A DNA stretch of 64,000 nt from JALORV01 sp963702595 (GTDB taxonomy: Bacteria > Pseudomonadota > Gammaproteobacteria > Burkholderiales > Burkholderiaceae_F). The notes under the pieces are model-generated. The model was given only the letters and a program-made list of their open reading frames with translations. It made no database searches and had not been told where the DNA came from. Every line of letters begins with the position of its first letter. Within the stretch, counting starts at the first letter, position 1. The position numbers were made by a program, and so were the translations under genes. Of the stretch, positions 18,024 through 27,652 are shown piece after piece. The stretch spans positions 1 through 64,000 of the forward strand of contig CAVPDC010000022.1 of assembly GCA_963702595.1 (NCBI GenBank), read 5' to 3'.

Positions 18024-18641
18024 ATGCGCAAGTTCACCCTCATCGCCGCGGCCGTGATGTCAATCGCGGCGGGCGCGGCCGTCGCCCAGACCGGCGCCAT
18101 GACGGCCGTCAAATCCGAACCCGGCAAGGTCACGGTGGCCGAGGCGGTCCGGGTGACCGCCAGCGTCGAGGCACTCGACAAGGCCAAGCGGCTGATCACG
18201 CTGAAGGGGCCAGAGGGCAACACCTTCGTTGTCCAGGCCGGACCGGAGGTCAAGAATTTTGACCAGATCAAGGTCGGTGATCTGGTCGTTGCCAGCTACA
18301 TCGAGGCGCTGACGCTCGAGCTGAAGCCGGGCGGCGGGCAAATCCGCGAGCGCACCGAGCGCGAGAATGCCGTTGCCGCCAAGCCGGGCCAGGCCCCGGG
18401 CGCGGCTGCCGGCCGGCAGGTTACGGTCATTGCCGATGTCATGGCGGTTGACGCGAAGAAGCAGACGGTTCGCCTGCGTGGCCCGCAGCGCACGGTCGAT
18501 CTCAAGGTTCGGGACCCGAACCAGTTCAAGCTGATCAAGGTGGGCGACCAGGTCGAGGCGACGTTCACCGAGGCGGTGGCGATAGCGGTCGAGCCGGCAC
18601 CGCGGCCTGCTGCCCCGGCTGCCCCGGCACCGAAGAAGTAA
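18024..18641 (+). CDS. secreted two-repeat beta-rich protein, unknown function
   Basis: A 205-residue protein with the signal peptide MRKFTLIAAAVMSIAAGAAVAQ. It has two copies of a roughly 65-residue unit. The first reads VTASVEALDKAKRLITLKGP ... FDQIKVGDLVVASYIEAL. The second reads VIADVMAVDAKKQTVRLRGP ... FKLIKVGDQVEATFTEAV. A linker rich in charged residues and alanine separates them, and the tail is APAAPAPKK. The unit resembles small OB-like or copper-binding-type folds, but I do not recognise a named family. GGAG precedes the ATG and a strong terminator follows. Confidence 0.8.
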   Translation: MRKFTLIAAAVMSIAAGAAVAQTGAMTAVKSEPGKVTVAEAVRVTASVEALDKAKRLITLKGPEGNTFVVQAGPEVKNFDQIKVGDLVVASYIEALTLELKPGGGQIRERTERENAVAAKPGQAPGAAAGRQVTVIADVMAVDAKKQTVRLRGPQRTVDLKVRDPNQFKLIKVGDQVEATFTEAVAIAVEPAPRPAAPAAPAPKK

Positions 18642-18663
18642 TCCGGTCGCGCGATCGGGACGA

Positions 18664-18697
18664 ACGAAGGGTCGGCGTTGCCGGCCCTTCGTCTTTT
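18664..18697 (+). terminator. rho-independent terminator after the two-repeat protein
   Basis: A 13-bp stem with one G.U pair (ACGAAGGGTCGGC / GCCGGCCCTTCGT), loop GTT, then CTTTT. It also sits at the end of the convergent uup gene, which stops at 18697. Confidence 0.75.
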
Positions 18698-20499
18698 CAG
18701 GCGCCGGCGGCGTTGGCGCGTTGCTCGAGCTGGCTCCAGCGCTCGAACTTCTGCGCGAGCTCATGCTCGATGTTCGCGGCGCGCAACCGGTCCGCTTTGA
18801 TCTGCTCTGTCCCTTCGCGGTGGTAATCAGGCCGGCTCATGCGCTCGGTGATCTCGCGCTGTTCATGCTCCAGCGCTTCGATCGCCGCCGGCAGGGTCTC
18901 GAGTTCGCGCTGCTCCTTGAAGGAAAGCTTCACGCGCAGGGCGTGTGCCGGAGCACGTCCGGCGCGCTCAGCGCGCTCCAAGGGCGCCGGCGCGACCTTC
19001 GGCCGCAGGGCGACCCAGTCGCTGTAGCCGCCGGCGTACTCGGTCCAGCGGCCGTCGCCTTCGGCCACCATCGACTGCGTCACCACGTTGTCCAGAAACG
19101 AGCGGTCGTGGCTCACCAGCAGTAGCGTGCCGGCGTAGCCCTGTAGCGTCGACTCCAGCAGTTCGAGCGACTCGATGTCGAGATCGTTGGTGGGCTCGTC
19201 GAGCACGAGCAGGTTCGCCGGGCGCGCAAAAAGCCGCGCCAGCAGCAGGCGGTTGCGTTCGCCGCCCGACAGCGTCTTGATGGGCGAGTTCGCGCGCTGC
19301 GGCGAGAACAGGAAGTCGCCGAGGTAGCTCAGCACGTGCTTGCGCGAGTCGCCGATCTCGATCCAGTCCGATCCCGGGCTGATGGTCTCGGCCACCGTGC
19401 GCTCCGGGTCGAGCGCCTCGCGCATCTGGTCGAAGTAGGCCACCTGCAGGTTCGTGCCCCGTCGCACGCTGCCGCTGTCGGGCTCGAGCGTGCCAAGAAT
19501 CAGCCGCAGCAGCGTCGTCTTGCCGGCGCCATTCGGCCCGATCAGCGCCAGGCGGTCACCACGCATGATTCGTGTGGTCAGACGATCGACGACGACACGC
19601 TCGCCAAAGCGCTTGCAGACGTCGGTCAGTTCGGCGACCAGCTTGCCCGAGCGCTCGCCGGCATCGAGTGACATCGCTACATTGCCGATGCGTTCGCGGC
19701 GCGCAGCCCGTTCGTTGCGCAGCGCTTCGAGCCGCGACACGCGGCCGGCGTTGCGCGTGCGCCGCGCCTCGATGCCCTTGCGGATCCACGCCTCTTCCTG
19801 GGCCCAGAACTTGTCGAACTTGCGGCTGGCGGTGTCCTCGGCCGCCAGCTCGGTCGCGCGCCGCCCTTCCCAGGCGCTGTAGTTGCCCGGGTACGAACGC
19901 AGCAGTCCGCGGTCGAGTTCGACGATGCGGGTCGCGACACGGTCGAGGAACGTGCGGTCGTGCGTGATGACGATCAGCGCCGGGCCCTTGAGCAGAAGAT
20001 CTTCCAGCAGCGTGATGCCGTCGATGTCGAGGTGATTCGTCGGCTCATCGAGCAGCAGCAGGTCGGGGGCGAGTGCGAACGCCAGCGCGAGGGCGGCCCG
20101 CTTGCGTTCGCCACCGGACAGGCGTGTCGGATCGAGCGCCTCGTCCAGCCCGAGGCGATGCAGGAATTCGACCAGCCGCGCCTCGATACGCCAGCGCTCA
20201 CGCTCGTCGTGCAGGTGGTCCAGTGCTCCGCGGCGTGCCAGGCTTTCGCGCAGCGTCGATGCTGCCGGCAGTTCCGGCTCCTGCTCGACCAGCGCGACGT
20301 GCAGGCCATCCTTGCGCCGCGCCTCGCCGTCGTCGAGTTCGAGGCGGCCGGCAATCACATTGAGCAGAGAACTCTTGCCGGTGCCGTTGCGGCCGATCAG
20401 CCCGATGCGGTCGCCCTCCTGCACGGTCAGCGAGGCACGGTCGAGCAGCGGATGCAGGCCGAAAGCCAGTTCGGCGTCGAGCAGGGTCAGCAGGGTCAT
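18697..20499 (-). CDS. uup: ABC-F family ATPase, Uup-like
   Basis: A 600-residue soluble protein with two ATP-binding domains. Domain 1 has Walker A GRNGTGKSS (about residue 36), signature LSGGERKR and LLLLDEPTNHLD. Domain 2 has GPNGAGKTT, LSGGERNR and LLVLDEPTNDLD. A linker rich in Arg (ARRTRNAGRVSRLEALRNERAARRERI) joins them, and a C-terminal coiled coil (about 510-595) ends the protein. There are no membrane segments. ABC-F proteins act on ribosomes; Uup is linked to ribosome function and to DNA precise-excision phenotypes. The C-terminal coiled coil and QRELETLP element favour Uup over other ABC-F members. The gene is intact. Confidence 0.92.
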   Translation of the reverse strand: MTLLTLLDAELAFGLHPLLDRASLTVQEGDRIGLIGRNGTGKSSLLNVIAGRLELDDGEARRKDGLHVALVEQEPELPAASTLRESLARRGALDHLHDERERWRIEARLVEFLHRLGLDEALDPTRLSGGERKRAALALAFALAPDLLLLDEPTNHLDIDGITLLEDLLLKGPALIVITHDRTFLDRVATRIVELDRGLLRSYPGNYSAWEGRRATELAAEDTASRKFDKFWAQEEAWIRKGIEARRTRNAGRVSRLEALRNERAARRERIGNVAMSLDAGERSGKLVAELTDVCKRFGERVVVDRLTTRIMRGDRLALIGPNGAGKTTLLRLILGTLEPDSGSVRRGTNLQVAYFDQMREALDPERTVAETISPGSDWIEIGDSRKHVLSYLGDFLFSPQRANSPIKTLSGGERNRLLLARLFARPANLLVLDEPTNDLDIESLELLESTLQGYAGTLLLVSHDRSFLDNVVTQSMVAEGDGRWTEYAGGYSDWVALRPKVAPAPLERAERAGRAPAHALRVKLSFKEQRELETLPAAIEALEHEQREITERMSRPDYHREGTEQIKADRLRAANIEHELAQKFERWSQLEQRANAAGA

Positions 20500-20531
20500 G
20501 TGCCGATTGTCGCAAGCTCCACGGGTGCGCC

Positions 20532-20912
20532 TCAGCGTGCCGCGCGCGCCTGGTGCGCGAGCCAGCGCACAGCAACCTCATTGTCCGCTGCGACCGGGGC
20601 TTCCGCGGCCGCTCCGCTGCGCAACGTCTGCAGCAGCCGGTCGACCACGTCGACCTGCGGCAGCACGGGCCCGAAGAACAGGGGGCGCCCTCGGTGCAGC
20701 ACCAGCAGCGTCGGGAAGGTTTCGATGTCGAGGTCACCGAGCTGGTCGGCGTCGTCTTCGATATCCACCCAGAGATGAAGTTCGTCGGGCACGGCTGCCG
20801 CGCGGGCGGCCAGCAAGGGTCGATAGTCGCGGCAGGTGCCGCACCATTCGGCACACAGGCCGACGACCACCCAGTCTCTGGGCTCGGGCACAGCGGATAA
20901 CACGATCGGCAT
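20532..20912 (-). CDS. thioredoxin-fold protein
   Basis: A 126-residue cytosolic protein starting MPIVLSAVPEPRDWVVVGLC. The redox motif is CAEWCGTCRDY, so a CxxC of CGTC instead of the classical CGPC, and the cis-Pro region is ETFPTLLVLHRGRPLFFGP. Replacing Pro by Thr in the motif usually changes redox potential. It lies just upstream of uup on the same strand (32 bases), so they may be co-transcribed. The start of the divergent acetoacetyl-CoA synthetase gene is 46 bases away. Confidence 0.85.
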   Translation of the reverse strand: MPIVLSAVPEPRDWVVVGLCAEWCGTCRDYRPLLAARAAAVPDELHLWVDIEDDADQLGDLDIETFPTLLVLHRGRPLFFGPVLPQVDVVDRLLQTLRSGAAAEAPVAADNEVAVRWLAHQARAAR

Positions 20913-20958
20913 CGCGGAATTGTGCCTGCGGCGCGGCAGCCTCGTAGACTGCACAGCC

Positions 20959-22937
20959 ATGGACATCGTCGAGCCCTTGTGGCGGCCATCGCCGGAGCGC
21001 GTCGAGCGCGCGCACATCACGGCGTTCCTGCGCTGGCTCGAGCGCGAGCGTGGCCTGAAGTTCGCCGACTACGAGTCGTTGTGGCAGTGGTCGGTGACCG
21101 ACCTCGAGGGGTTCTGGGGCGCGCTCTGGCACTTCCTCGACATCCGCGCCTCGCGGTCCTACGAGCGCGTGCTCGGTGTGCGCACGATGCCCGGTGCGCA
21201 GTGGTTCGTCGGTGCGCGGCTGAATCTGGTCGACCAGGTCTTCCGGCACACGACGGCAGACGGCCGGCGATCGTCGCCGGCGACGAGAGCGGCGCCCTGC
21301 GTGAAGTCTCGTGGGCGGAGCTGCAGTCGCAGGTGGCATCGTTGTCGGCAGCGTTGCGCGAGCTCGGCGTCGCTCCGGGCGACCGCGTCGTTGCGATCCT
21401 GCCGAACGTGCCGCAGACGATCGTCGCCTTCCTCGCCTGCGCCAGCGTCGGCGCGATCTGGTCGGTGTGTTCGCCCGACATGGGGCCGCTTGCCGTGCTC
21501 GATCGCTTCCGCCAGATCGCGCCGAAAGTGCTGATCGCCTGCGATGGCTACCGCTACGGCGGCAAGGTGTTCGACCGCGCCGCGGTGCTGGCCGAGATCC
21601 GCGCCGCGCTGCCGACGGTGCAGCACACCCTGATCGTGCCGTTGTTGCACGGCCGCCTGGACACGTCGCGCTTCCCGCGGGCGCGCTGCTGGACCTCGGT
21701 CATCTCGAATGATGCGGTGCTGCGCACCGAGCAGGTGGCGGCCGACCATCCACTGTGGGTCGTGTATTCGTCGGGTACGACGGGGCTCCCGAAGGCGATC
21801 GTGCACGGTCACGCCGGCGTTCTGCTCGAGATGATGAAGGGCGTGCACCTGCACCGTGACATCGGACCCGGCGATCGGTTCTTCTGGTACACGACCACCG
21901 GCTGGATCATGTGGAACGTGCAGGTGAGCGGACTGCTCGCCGGCGCCACCGCCGTGCTCTATGACGGCCACCCCGGGACGCCCGATCTCAGCGTGCTGTG
22001 GCGCTTCGTCGAGCGCGTCGGCGCGACCTTTTTCGGGGCGGGGGCCGCGTACTTCGCCAACTGCATGAAGGCGGGGATCGAGCCGGCGCGCGTTGCGAAC
22101 CTGGCCGCGTTGCGCACGCTCGGCTCGACCGGTTCGCCGCTGCCGGTTGAGGCCTATCGCTGGGTCTACGAGCATGTGAAGAACGATCTCTGGCTGGTCT
22201 CGATCGCCGGCGGTACTGATCTCGCCGGTGCGTTCCTGACCGGCCTGCCAACGCTGCCGGTCTACGCCGGCGAGATGCAGTGCCGCGCGCTTGGCCTCAA
22301 GGTCGAGGCCTGGAGCGACGACGGCCGCCCCGTGATGGACGAGGTCGGTGAACTCGTCTGTACGACGCCATTCCCGTCGTTGCCGCTGTACTTCTGGAAC
22401 GACCCTGACGGTCGCCGCTATCGCGAGAGCTACTTCGATGTGTATCCCGGTGTCTGGCGACATGGCGACTGGATGCGCCTGGTGCCACGGCCGGAAGCGG
22501 TCGGCGGCGTCATCTATGGAAGGTCCGACGCGACGATCAACCGGCAAGGCATCCGCATGGGGACGGCGGAGCTGTATCGCGCGGTCGAGGCGCTGCCCGA
22601 TGTGCTGGACTCGCTGGTCGTCGATCTCGAATACCTCGGACGCGAGTCGTACATGCCGCTCTTCGTCGTGCTGCGGCCGGGTGTCGCGCTCGACGACAGT
22701 CTCAAACAGCGCATCAACGACCGCATTCGCGAAGCGCTGTCGGCGCGCCACGTGCCCAGCGAAATCCTCGCGATCAGCGAGGTGCCGCGCACGCTGTCGG
22801 GCAAGAAGATGGAACTGCCGATCAAGCGTCTGCTGCTCGGGCATCCGCTCGAAAAAGTGGCGCACGCCGACGCGATGGCCAACCCGGCGAGCCTGATCTG
22901 GTTCGTGGAGTTCGCGCAGCGGCGCGCCACCGCATGA
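20959..22937 (+). CDS. acetoacetyl-CoA synthetase, one frameshift
   Basis: An adenylate-forming enzyme activating acetoacetate (or a similar acid) to its CoA ester, used for ketone-body or polyhydroxyalkanoate metabolism. The N-terminal frame (MDIVEPLWRPSPERVERAHI, ... YESLWQWSVTDLEGFWG, HFLDIRAS) carries the family ACAS_N region. A one-base shift near 21265 leads into the long frame with AMP-binding motif YSSGTTGLPKAIVHGH. That frame also holds TTTGWIMWN, the GRSDATINRQGIRMGTAELYR hinge and the acylation lysine region LSGKKMELPIKR. Total about 659 residues, near the usual 650. It overlaps chrA by 4 bases. Confidence 0.88.
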
Positions 22938-24274
22938 AGGAGCCTTTGGACCCTGCTCGTGCACCGGAGGCGGTGGGCTTCTGGCAGGCGTTCGCCTACT
23001 GGCTGCGGCTCGGCTTCATCAGTTTCGGCGGGCCGGCCGGGCAGATTGCGATCATGCATCGCGATCTGGTCGAGGAACGCCGCTGGATCTCCGAGAAGCG
23101 CTTCCTGCACGCGTTGAACTACTGCATGCTGCTGCCCGGCCCGGAAGCGCAGCAGCTCGCGACCTACATCGGCTGGTTGATGCACCGGACCTGGGGCGGT
23201 GTCGTCGCCGGGGCGCTCTTCGTGCTGCCCTCGCTCGTCATCCTCATCGCGCTGTCGTGGATCTATCTCGTCTACGGCGACGTGCCGTCGGTGGCGGGCA
23301 TTCTGTACGGCATCAAGCCGGCCGTGACCGCGATCGTGCTCGCAGCCGCCTGGCGCATCGGCGGCCGCGCGCTGCGCCATCCCTACCTGTGGGCGATCGC
23401 GGTCGCCGCCTTCGTCGCGATCTTCGCGTTCAACGTGCCGTTTCCGCTGATTGTTCTGGCGGCCGCGGTTGCGGGCTGGATCGGCGCACGCGTCGTTCCG
23501 AAGGCCTTCGACGGCACGAGCTCGCACTCCGGCGCGGCCTCGCACGGCCCGTCCCTGATCGACGACGACACGCCGGGTCCCGCGCACACGCACTGGTCGG
23601 GCGCGCACGCGCTGCGCGTGCTGCTCGTCTTTCTGCTGCTGTGGGCCGGCGCCATCAGCGTGCTGATGGCGCTCGTCGGCTGGAGCGGCACGCTGACGCA
23701 GATGGCGTGGTTCTTCACCAAGGCGGCGCTGCTGACCTTCGGCGGCGCATATGCCGTGCTGCCGTACGTCTTTCAGGGGGCCGTCGAGCACTACGGCTGG
23801 CTGACGACGGCCCAGATGATGGATGGGCTGGCGCTCGGCGAGACCACGCCGGGACCACTGATCATGGTGGTGGCCTTCGTCGGCTTCGTCGGCGGCTGGA
23901 CCCACCAGGTGATGGGGGACGCGCTCTTCGCCGGCGGAGTGCTGGCGGCGACCGTCGTCACGTTTTTTACCTTTCTGCCGTCGTTCCTGTTCATCCTGCT
24001 CGGCGCGCCGTTTATCGAGAGCACGCACGGCCAGTTGCACTTCACCGCGCCGCTGAAGGGCATCACGGCGGCGGTGGTCGGCGTCATCGTCAACCTAGCG
24101 GTGTTCTTTGCACTGCACGTCTGGTGGCCCGACGGCCGCGCGGCCGGCGTCGACCTGGCGTCGGTACTGATCTCCATCGTCGCGCTCGTGGCCTTGATGC
24201 GTTTCAAGGTGGGCGTCATTCCGGTCATCGTGGCCTGCGGGCTCACCGGTCTGGCGCTGCGCACATTCCTGTAG
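22934..24274 (+). CDS. chrA: chromate ion transporter, two-domain CHR protein
   Basis: A 446-residue inner-membrane protein with two homologous CHR halves. The first has FISFGGPAGQIAIMHRDLVEERRWIS and LPGPEAQQLATYIGW. The second has LLTFGGAYAVLPYVFQGAVE and GLALGETTPGPLIMVVAFVGF. Long-chain ChrA proteins of this type export chromate and give resistance. The start overlaps the upstream stop (ATGA). A rhodanese gene follows at once, a frequent neighbour in chromate gene sets. Reduced selectivity for other anions cannot be excluded. Confidence 0.93.
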   Translation: MKEPLDPARAPEAVGFWQAFAYWLRLGFISFGGPAGQIAIMHRDLVEERRWISEKRFLHALNYCMLLPGPEAQQLATYIGWLMHRTWGGVVAGALFVLPSLVILIALSWIYLVYGDVPSVAGILYGIKPAVTAIVLAAAWRIGGRALRHPYLWAIAVAAFVAIFAFNVPFPLIVLAAAVAGWIGARVVPKAFDGTSSHSGAASHGPSLIDDDTPGPAHTHWSGAHALRVLLVFLLLWAGAISVLMALVGWSGTLTQMAWFFTKAALLTFGGAYAVLPYVFQGAVEHYGWLTTAQMMDGLALGETTPGPLIMVVAFVGFVGGWTHQVMGDALFAGGVLAATVVTFFTFLPSFLFILLGAPFIESTHGQLHFTAPLKGITAAVVGVIVNLAVFFALHVWWPDGRAAGVDLASVLISIVALVALMRFKVGVIPVIVACGLTGLALRTFL

Positions 24275-24282
24275 GAGAACCC

Positions 24283-24624
24283 ATGGACAAGATCACGCTG
24301 GCTGAACTCGAAGAGTGGCAGTGCGCGAGGCGTACCTTCACGTTGCTCGACGTACGCCGCGCCAAGGTCCGGGAAGCCGACGCCGCCGACATCGCGGATA
24401 CCGAATGGCGGTCGCCCGACGGACTCTTTACATGGAAGGACGAGATCCCGCGCGATCGCCCAGTCGTGGTCGTCTGTGCCCACGGCCACGAGATCAGCCA
24501 GGGCGTGGCGGCGACGCTGCGCGCGATGGGCCTCGATGCACGGTTCCTGGTGGACGGTTTTACCGGGTGGCGCGACAGCGGCCGGCGGGTGATTCCGGCG
24601 GGTCAGGCCGGTGGGGTGGCGTGA
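24283..24624 (+). CDS. small rhodanese-domain protein next to chrA
   Basis: A 113-residue cytosolic single-domain rhodanese. A GGAG box lies a few bases before the ATG, 8 bases after chrA. Motifs are TFTLLDVRRAKVREADAADI and the active-site loop VVVVCAHGHEIS with the catalytic Cys, ending FLVDGFTGWRDSGR. The active-site loop CAHGHEIS differs from the common CxxGxRS. It resembles the rhodaneses found beside ChrA, but what it does there is not established. Translation coupling with chrA is likely. Confidence 0.85.
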   Translation: MDKITLAELEEWQCARRTFTLLDVRRAKVREADAADIADTEWRSPDGLFTWKDEIPRDRPVVVVCAHGHEISQGVAATLRAMGLDARFLVDGFTGWRDSGRRVIPAGQAGGVA

Positions 24625-24682
24625 CGAGAGACGATGCGGCCCGACGCACGCGGAACGTGGATGGGCAGGGAGGAGGCAATCG

Positions 24683-25045
24683 ATGGGAGCTCGGCCGCAG
24701 CAGAAGTACCTGGGCAGCTGCCACTGTGGCGCGGTGCGTTTCGAGATCGAAACGGACTTCCCCGAACTCACAATGTGCGACTGCTCGATCTGCCGGCGCA
24801 GGAACGCGCTGATGGTCAAGGTTCACGAAAGCCAGTTTGCACTTCTCGCCGGCGAGGATTCGCTCACCGAATATCAGTTTCATACGCACACCGCGCGCCA
24901 TTTCTTCTGTCGGGTCTGCGGCATCTATCCGTTTCATCGCAAGCGCGTCACGCCCGACTATTTCGGGATCAACGTCTTCTGTCTGCACGATTTCGACCCG
25001 ACGGGAATACCGGTGCGCCAGGCGGTTGGCGCCGTGATGCCATGA
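24683..25045 (+). CDS. GFA (glutathione-dependent formaldehyde-activating-like) family zinc protein
   Basis: A 120-residue protein with the family zinc ligands in order: SCHCGAVRFE, CDCSICRRRNALM, and CRVCGIYPFHRKR. A GGAGGAGG stretch lies upstream of the ATG, which decides this start. Most GFA-family proteins are not proven formaldehyde enzymes, so only the fold and metal site are claimed. Its stop overlaps the following acetyltransferase start (ATGA), giving a two-gene unit. Confidence 0.88.
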   Translation: MGARPQQKYLGSCHCGAVRFEIETDFPELTMCDCSICRRRNALMVKVHESQFALLAGEDSLTEYQFHTHTARHFFCRVCGIYPFHRKRVTPDYFGINVFCLHDFDPTGIPVRQAVGAVMP

Positions 25046-25518
25046 CGGAGCCGGCAGCTGACGCACTCGAGCTGCGACTCGCGGCCGAGTCCGACTTCGA
25101 GCGTGTCTTCGCCATCACGATGGCGACGATGCGTGCCTACGTCGAGGCAACGTGGGGCGTCTGGGACGATGCCGAGCATCGATCCCGCATCCGCGCAACA
25201 TTCGACCTTTCAACGCACCGTCTGGTGCATGTGGATGGCCAGCTCGCCGGGCTGCTGGCGGTCGAGGAACATCCTGACCACGTTCAGCTGCTCAAGGTGT
25301 TCCTGCTGCCGCCTTTCCAGGGCCGCGGCACCGGCACACGGCTGGTGCGGCAAGTGATGGCTCAGGCCGACGCGCAGGGGCGGTCGTTGCGCCTGCGCGT
25401 GCTGCGGGTGAATCCCGCACAGCGCCTGTATTTGCGGCTGGGCTTCGTCATCACCGACGAGACGCCCGAGCGGCTCTACATGGAGTGGCGACCCGGCAGT
25501 GACCGGCGCGCCGCATGA
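25042..25518 (+). CDS. GNAT-family N-acetyltransferase
   Basis: A 158-residue single-domain acetyltransferase. The acetyl-CoA-binding motif A is VFLLPPFQGRGTGTRLVRQVMAQA (given in part: QGRGTGTRL), and the end LRVNPAQRLYLRLGFVI is motif B. The substrate is unknown. The start ATG overlaps the GFA stop by 4 bases, so the two are translated together. Confidence 0.88.
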   Translation: MTEPAADALELRLAAESDFERVFAITMATMRAYVEATWGVWDDAEHRSRIRATFDLSTHRLVHVDGQLAGLLAVEEHPDHVQLLKVFLLPPFQGRGTGTRLVRQVMAQADAQGRSLRLRVLRVNPAQRLYLRLGFVITDETPERLYMEWRPGSDRRAA

Positions 25519-25545
25519 GGCTCAGCGCGGCCGCCGGCCGAGTCG

Positions 25546-26160
25546 TCATATGCCGAGATAGCGCCCCGGCTTGTGGTTGACGGCCACGACGAGGTTCAAG
25601 GCCACGGCACCGATGACGGATATTGCGACCAGCTTCGCATCGACGATCGCGAGCGCCGCCACGACAATCAGGCAGTCAATCCCCATCTGAACGGCACCAG
25701 CACGCCAGCCGAAGCGTTGCTGCAGCCACAGCACCAGCACGTTCAGTCCGCCAAGGCTGGCCTGGTGCCGAAACAGCATCAGCAATCCGACGCCGATGAG
25801 GAAGCCGCCCATCACGGCGGCGTAGACCGGCTGCAACCAGTCGAACCGCAGCGCGAGCGGTAGCGCTTCGGTGAACACGGCGAGCAGTGCGACGGCGGCG
25901 AAGGTCTTGATGGTGAAGCGCCACCCCATCGTGCGCACGGCGAACCAGGCGAACGGCAGGTTGAGCACGAAGAACACGGGGCCGAAGCGCCAGCCGGTCG
26001 CGTAGTGGACGAGAAACGCGATGCCGGCCGTACCTCCCGTCAGCAGGCCCGCGTGGCCATACATGCCGATGCCCAGTGCGACGAACAGTGTCGCCGTGAC
26101 AAGTGCCTGCACGTCCTCGAAGAACGTGTGCCGCGTCGGCGGCTGGGCGGGATGAAACAT
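25546..26160 (-). CDS. YitT/DUF161 family membrane protein
   Basis: A protein of about 204 residues starting MFHPAQPPTRHTFFEDVQALV. An upstream Met at 26253 would add an unlikely Arg-rich tail. Five to six membrane helices follow, with TGGTAGIAFLVHYATGW and HQASLGGLNVLVLWLQQRFG, the conserved glycine-rich signatures of YitT-like proteins. The function of the family is not established. The gene is intact and ends close to the convergent GNAT gene. Confidence 0.83.
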   Translation of the reverse strand: MFHPAQPPTRHTFFEDVQALVTATLFVALGIGMYGHAGLLTGGTAGIAFLVHYATGWRFGPVFFVLNLPFAWFAVRTMGWRFTIKTFAAVALLAVFTEALPLALRFDWLQPVYAAVMGGFLIGVGLLMLFRHQASLGGLNVLVLWLQQRFGWRAGAVQMGIDCLIVVAALAIVDAKLVAISVIGAVALNLVVAVNHKPGRYLGI

Positions 26161-26291
26161 GGGGCCGAAGTCTAGGCTGCGGCAGCAACGCATCGTTGAT
26201 CCGGGCCAAGCCCGCCCGGACCGGTTTCGGTGTGCGCCCGCTGCCCGCGGCAAGGTGCTTTTCGTGCCGCAGGCGATGTCCTGCCGTGCGT

Positions 26292-26951
26292 TCAGGCGAC
26301 CAGCAGCCCCTGTCGCTCGATGAACTCGATCACCGCGTCGAGGCCCGCGCCGGTCTTCAGGTTGGTCATCACATAGGGGCGTGCGCCACGCATTCGCTCG
26401 GTGTCGTGGCGCATCACGTCGAGATTGGCGCCGACGTGCGGCGCGAGGTCGATCTTGTTGATGACGAGCAGATCACTCTTCGTAATGCCAGGCCCCCCCT
26501 TGCGCGGAATCTTCTCGCCGCCGGCAACATCGATGACATAGATCGTCAGGTCCGACAGTTCGGGGCTGAAGGTCGCGGCGAGGTTGTCGCCGCCGGACTC
26601 GATGAAGATCAGTTCGAGATCGGGGAAGCGGCGGCACATGCGGTCGACCGCGTCGAGGTTGATCGAAGCGTCCTCGCGGATCGCGGTGTGCGGGCAGCCG
26701 CCGGTCTCCACGCCCATGATGCGGTCGGGCGTCAGTGCCTCGGCGGTCACGAGCAGGCGTTCGTCTTCCTTCGTATAGATGTCGTTGGTGATCACCGCGA
26801 GCCGGTACTGGTCACGCATGCGCTTGCACAGCACTTCGACCAGCGTCGTCTTGCCCGAACCCACCGGGCCGCCGACGCCGACACGCAGCGGACCCGGCGG
26901 CCGCCCGGGGATGGCGCGTGCTGATTCGGGTGCAATGGAAAGTGTTGTCAT
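26292..26951 (-). CDS. ureG: urease accessory GTPase
   Basis: UreG hydrolyses GTP during nickel insertion into urease. Start at 26951 gives 219 residues: an N-terminal tail, then P-loop VGVGGPVGSGKTTL (residues 24-37) and NDIYTKEDERLL. It also has the nickel-binding CPH motif in GVETGGCPHTAIRED, then IESGGDNLAATFSPEL, and NKIDLAPHVGANL as the guanine-specificity motif. It is the last gene of the ure operon, 8 bases after ureF. All key residues are present. Confidence 0.96.
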   Translation of the reverse strand: MTTLSIAPESARAIPGRPPGPLRVGVGGPVGSGKTTLVEVLCKRMRDQYRLAVITNDIYTKEDERLLVTAEALTPDRIMGVETGGCPHTAIREDASINLDAVDRMCRRFPDLELIFIESGGDNLAATFSPELSDLTIYVIDVAGGEKIPRKGGPGITKSDLLVINKIDLAPHVGANLDVMRHDTERMRGARPYVMTNLKTGAGLDAVIEFIERQGLLVA

Positions 26952-26959
26952 CGCTGGGC

Positions 26960-27652
26960 TCAGGAACGGAAGAGGCGGGAGTACTGGGTTTCGTGGTGGG
27001 CCGAACGCAGCGCGAAGCCGATGGCTGTGGTGCCAAGCTCGTCGTCGGATAGCGCGGCGGCCTGTTCGACGGCCTGATGCACGGCGTTGTGCAGTGCGAG
27101 GAGCATCGCCTGTCCCGCCTGCTGCCCGAGAGGCACGGTCTTCACGGCGACCAGCACCTCGTTCTCGGTCCACGCCCACAGGTAGGCAGCGAGCCCGTCC
27201 ATGCGCGCGATGCCGAGCTGCACGCAGGCAATGGCGAATCCGGCGGTGTAGGTCGCGTCCGGCAGCGGCGGAACGGTGAGATTCAGGGGCGCATAAACAC
27301 GCAGCATCGAGGCGCCCATCTGCAGCGACTCGGCGCGCAGTTCCGCCGTCTCGCGCGTTGCGAGCAGTTCCTCGTTCCAGTGCCGCATGGCCGGTTCATC
27401 CTGTGCGAGGGCGGCATCATGGATGCGCAGCCACGCCGGGGCCTCGAAGCGCGCCAGCACCAGCAGCAGCGCGTCGCTGATCCAGCGTTGCGCCGAGGCC
27501 GCATCGTGCACGCGCCCGACGCTGATCGCCGACTCGAGGCCCTGCGAGTACGCGAACCCGCCCACCGGCAGCGCCGGGCTCGCGAGCTGCAGCAGCGCAA
27601 GCAACGGGCGCAGGCGCACGCTTTGGCCGAGGCCGGCGTCGACAGGCGTCAT
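26960..27652 (-). CDS. ureF: urease accessory protein
   Basis: A 230-residue all-helical protein. The family opening is LLALLQLASPALPVGGFAYSQGLE, and it ends with SAHHETQYSRLFRS. UreF bridges UreD and UreG in the nickel-delivery complex. Its start overlaps the ureE stop by 4 bases (ATGA) and it is intact. Confidence 0.95.
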   Translation of the reverse strand: MTPVDAGLGQSVRLRPLLALLQLASPALPVGGFAYSQGLESAISVGRVHDAASAQRWISDALLLVLARFEAPAWLRIHDAALAQDEPAMRHWNEELLATRETAELRAESLQMGASMLRVYAPLNLTVPPLPDATYTAGFAIACVQLGIARMDGLAAYLWAWTENEVLVAVKTVPLGQQAGQAMLLALHNAVHQAVEQAAALSDDELGTTAIGFALRSAHHETQYSRLFRS

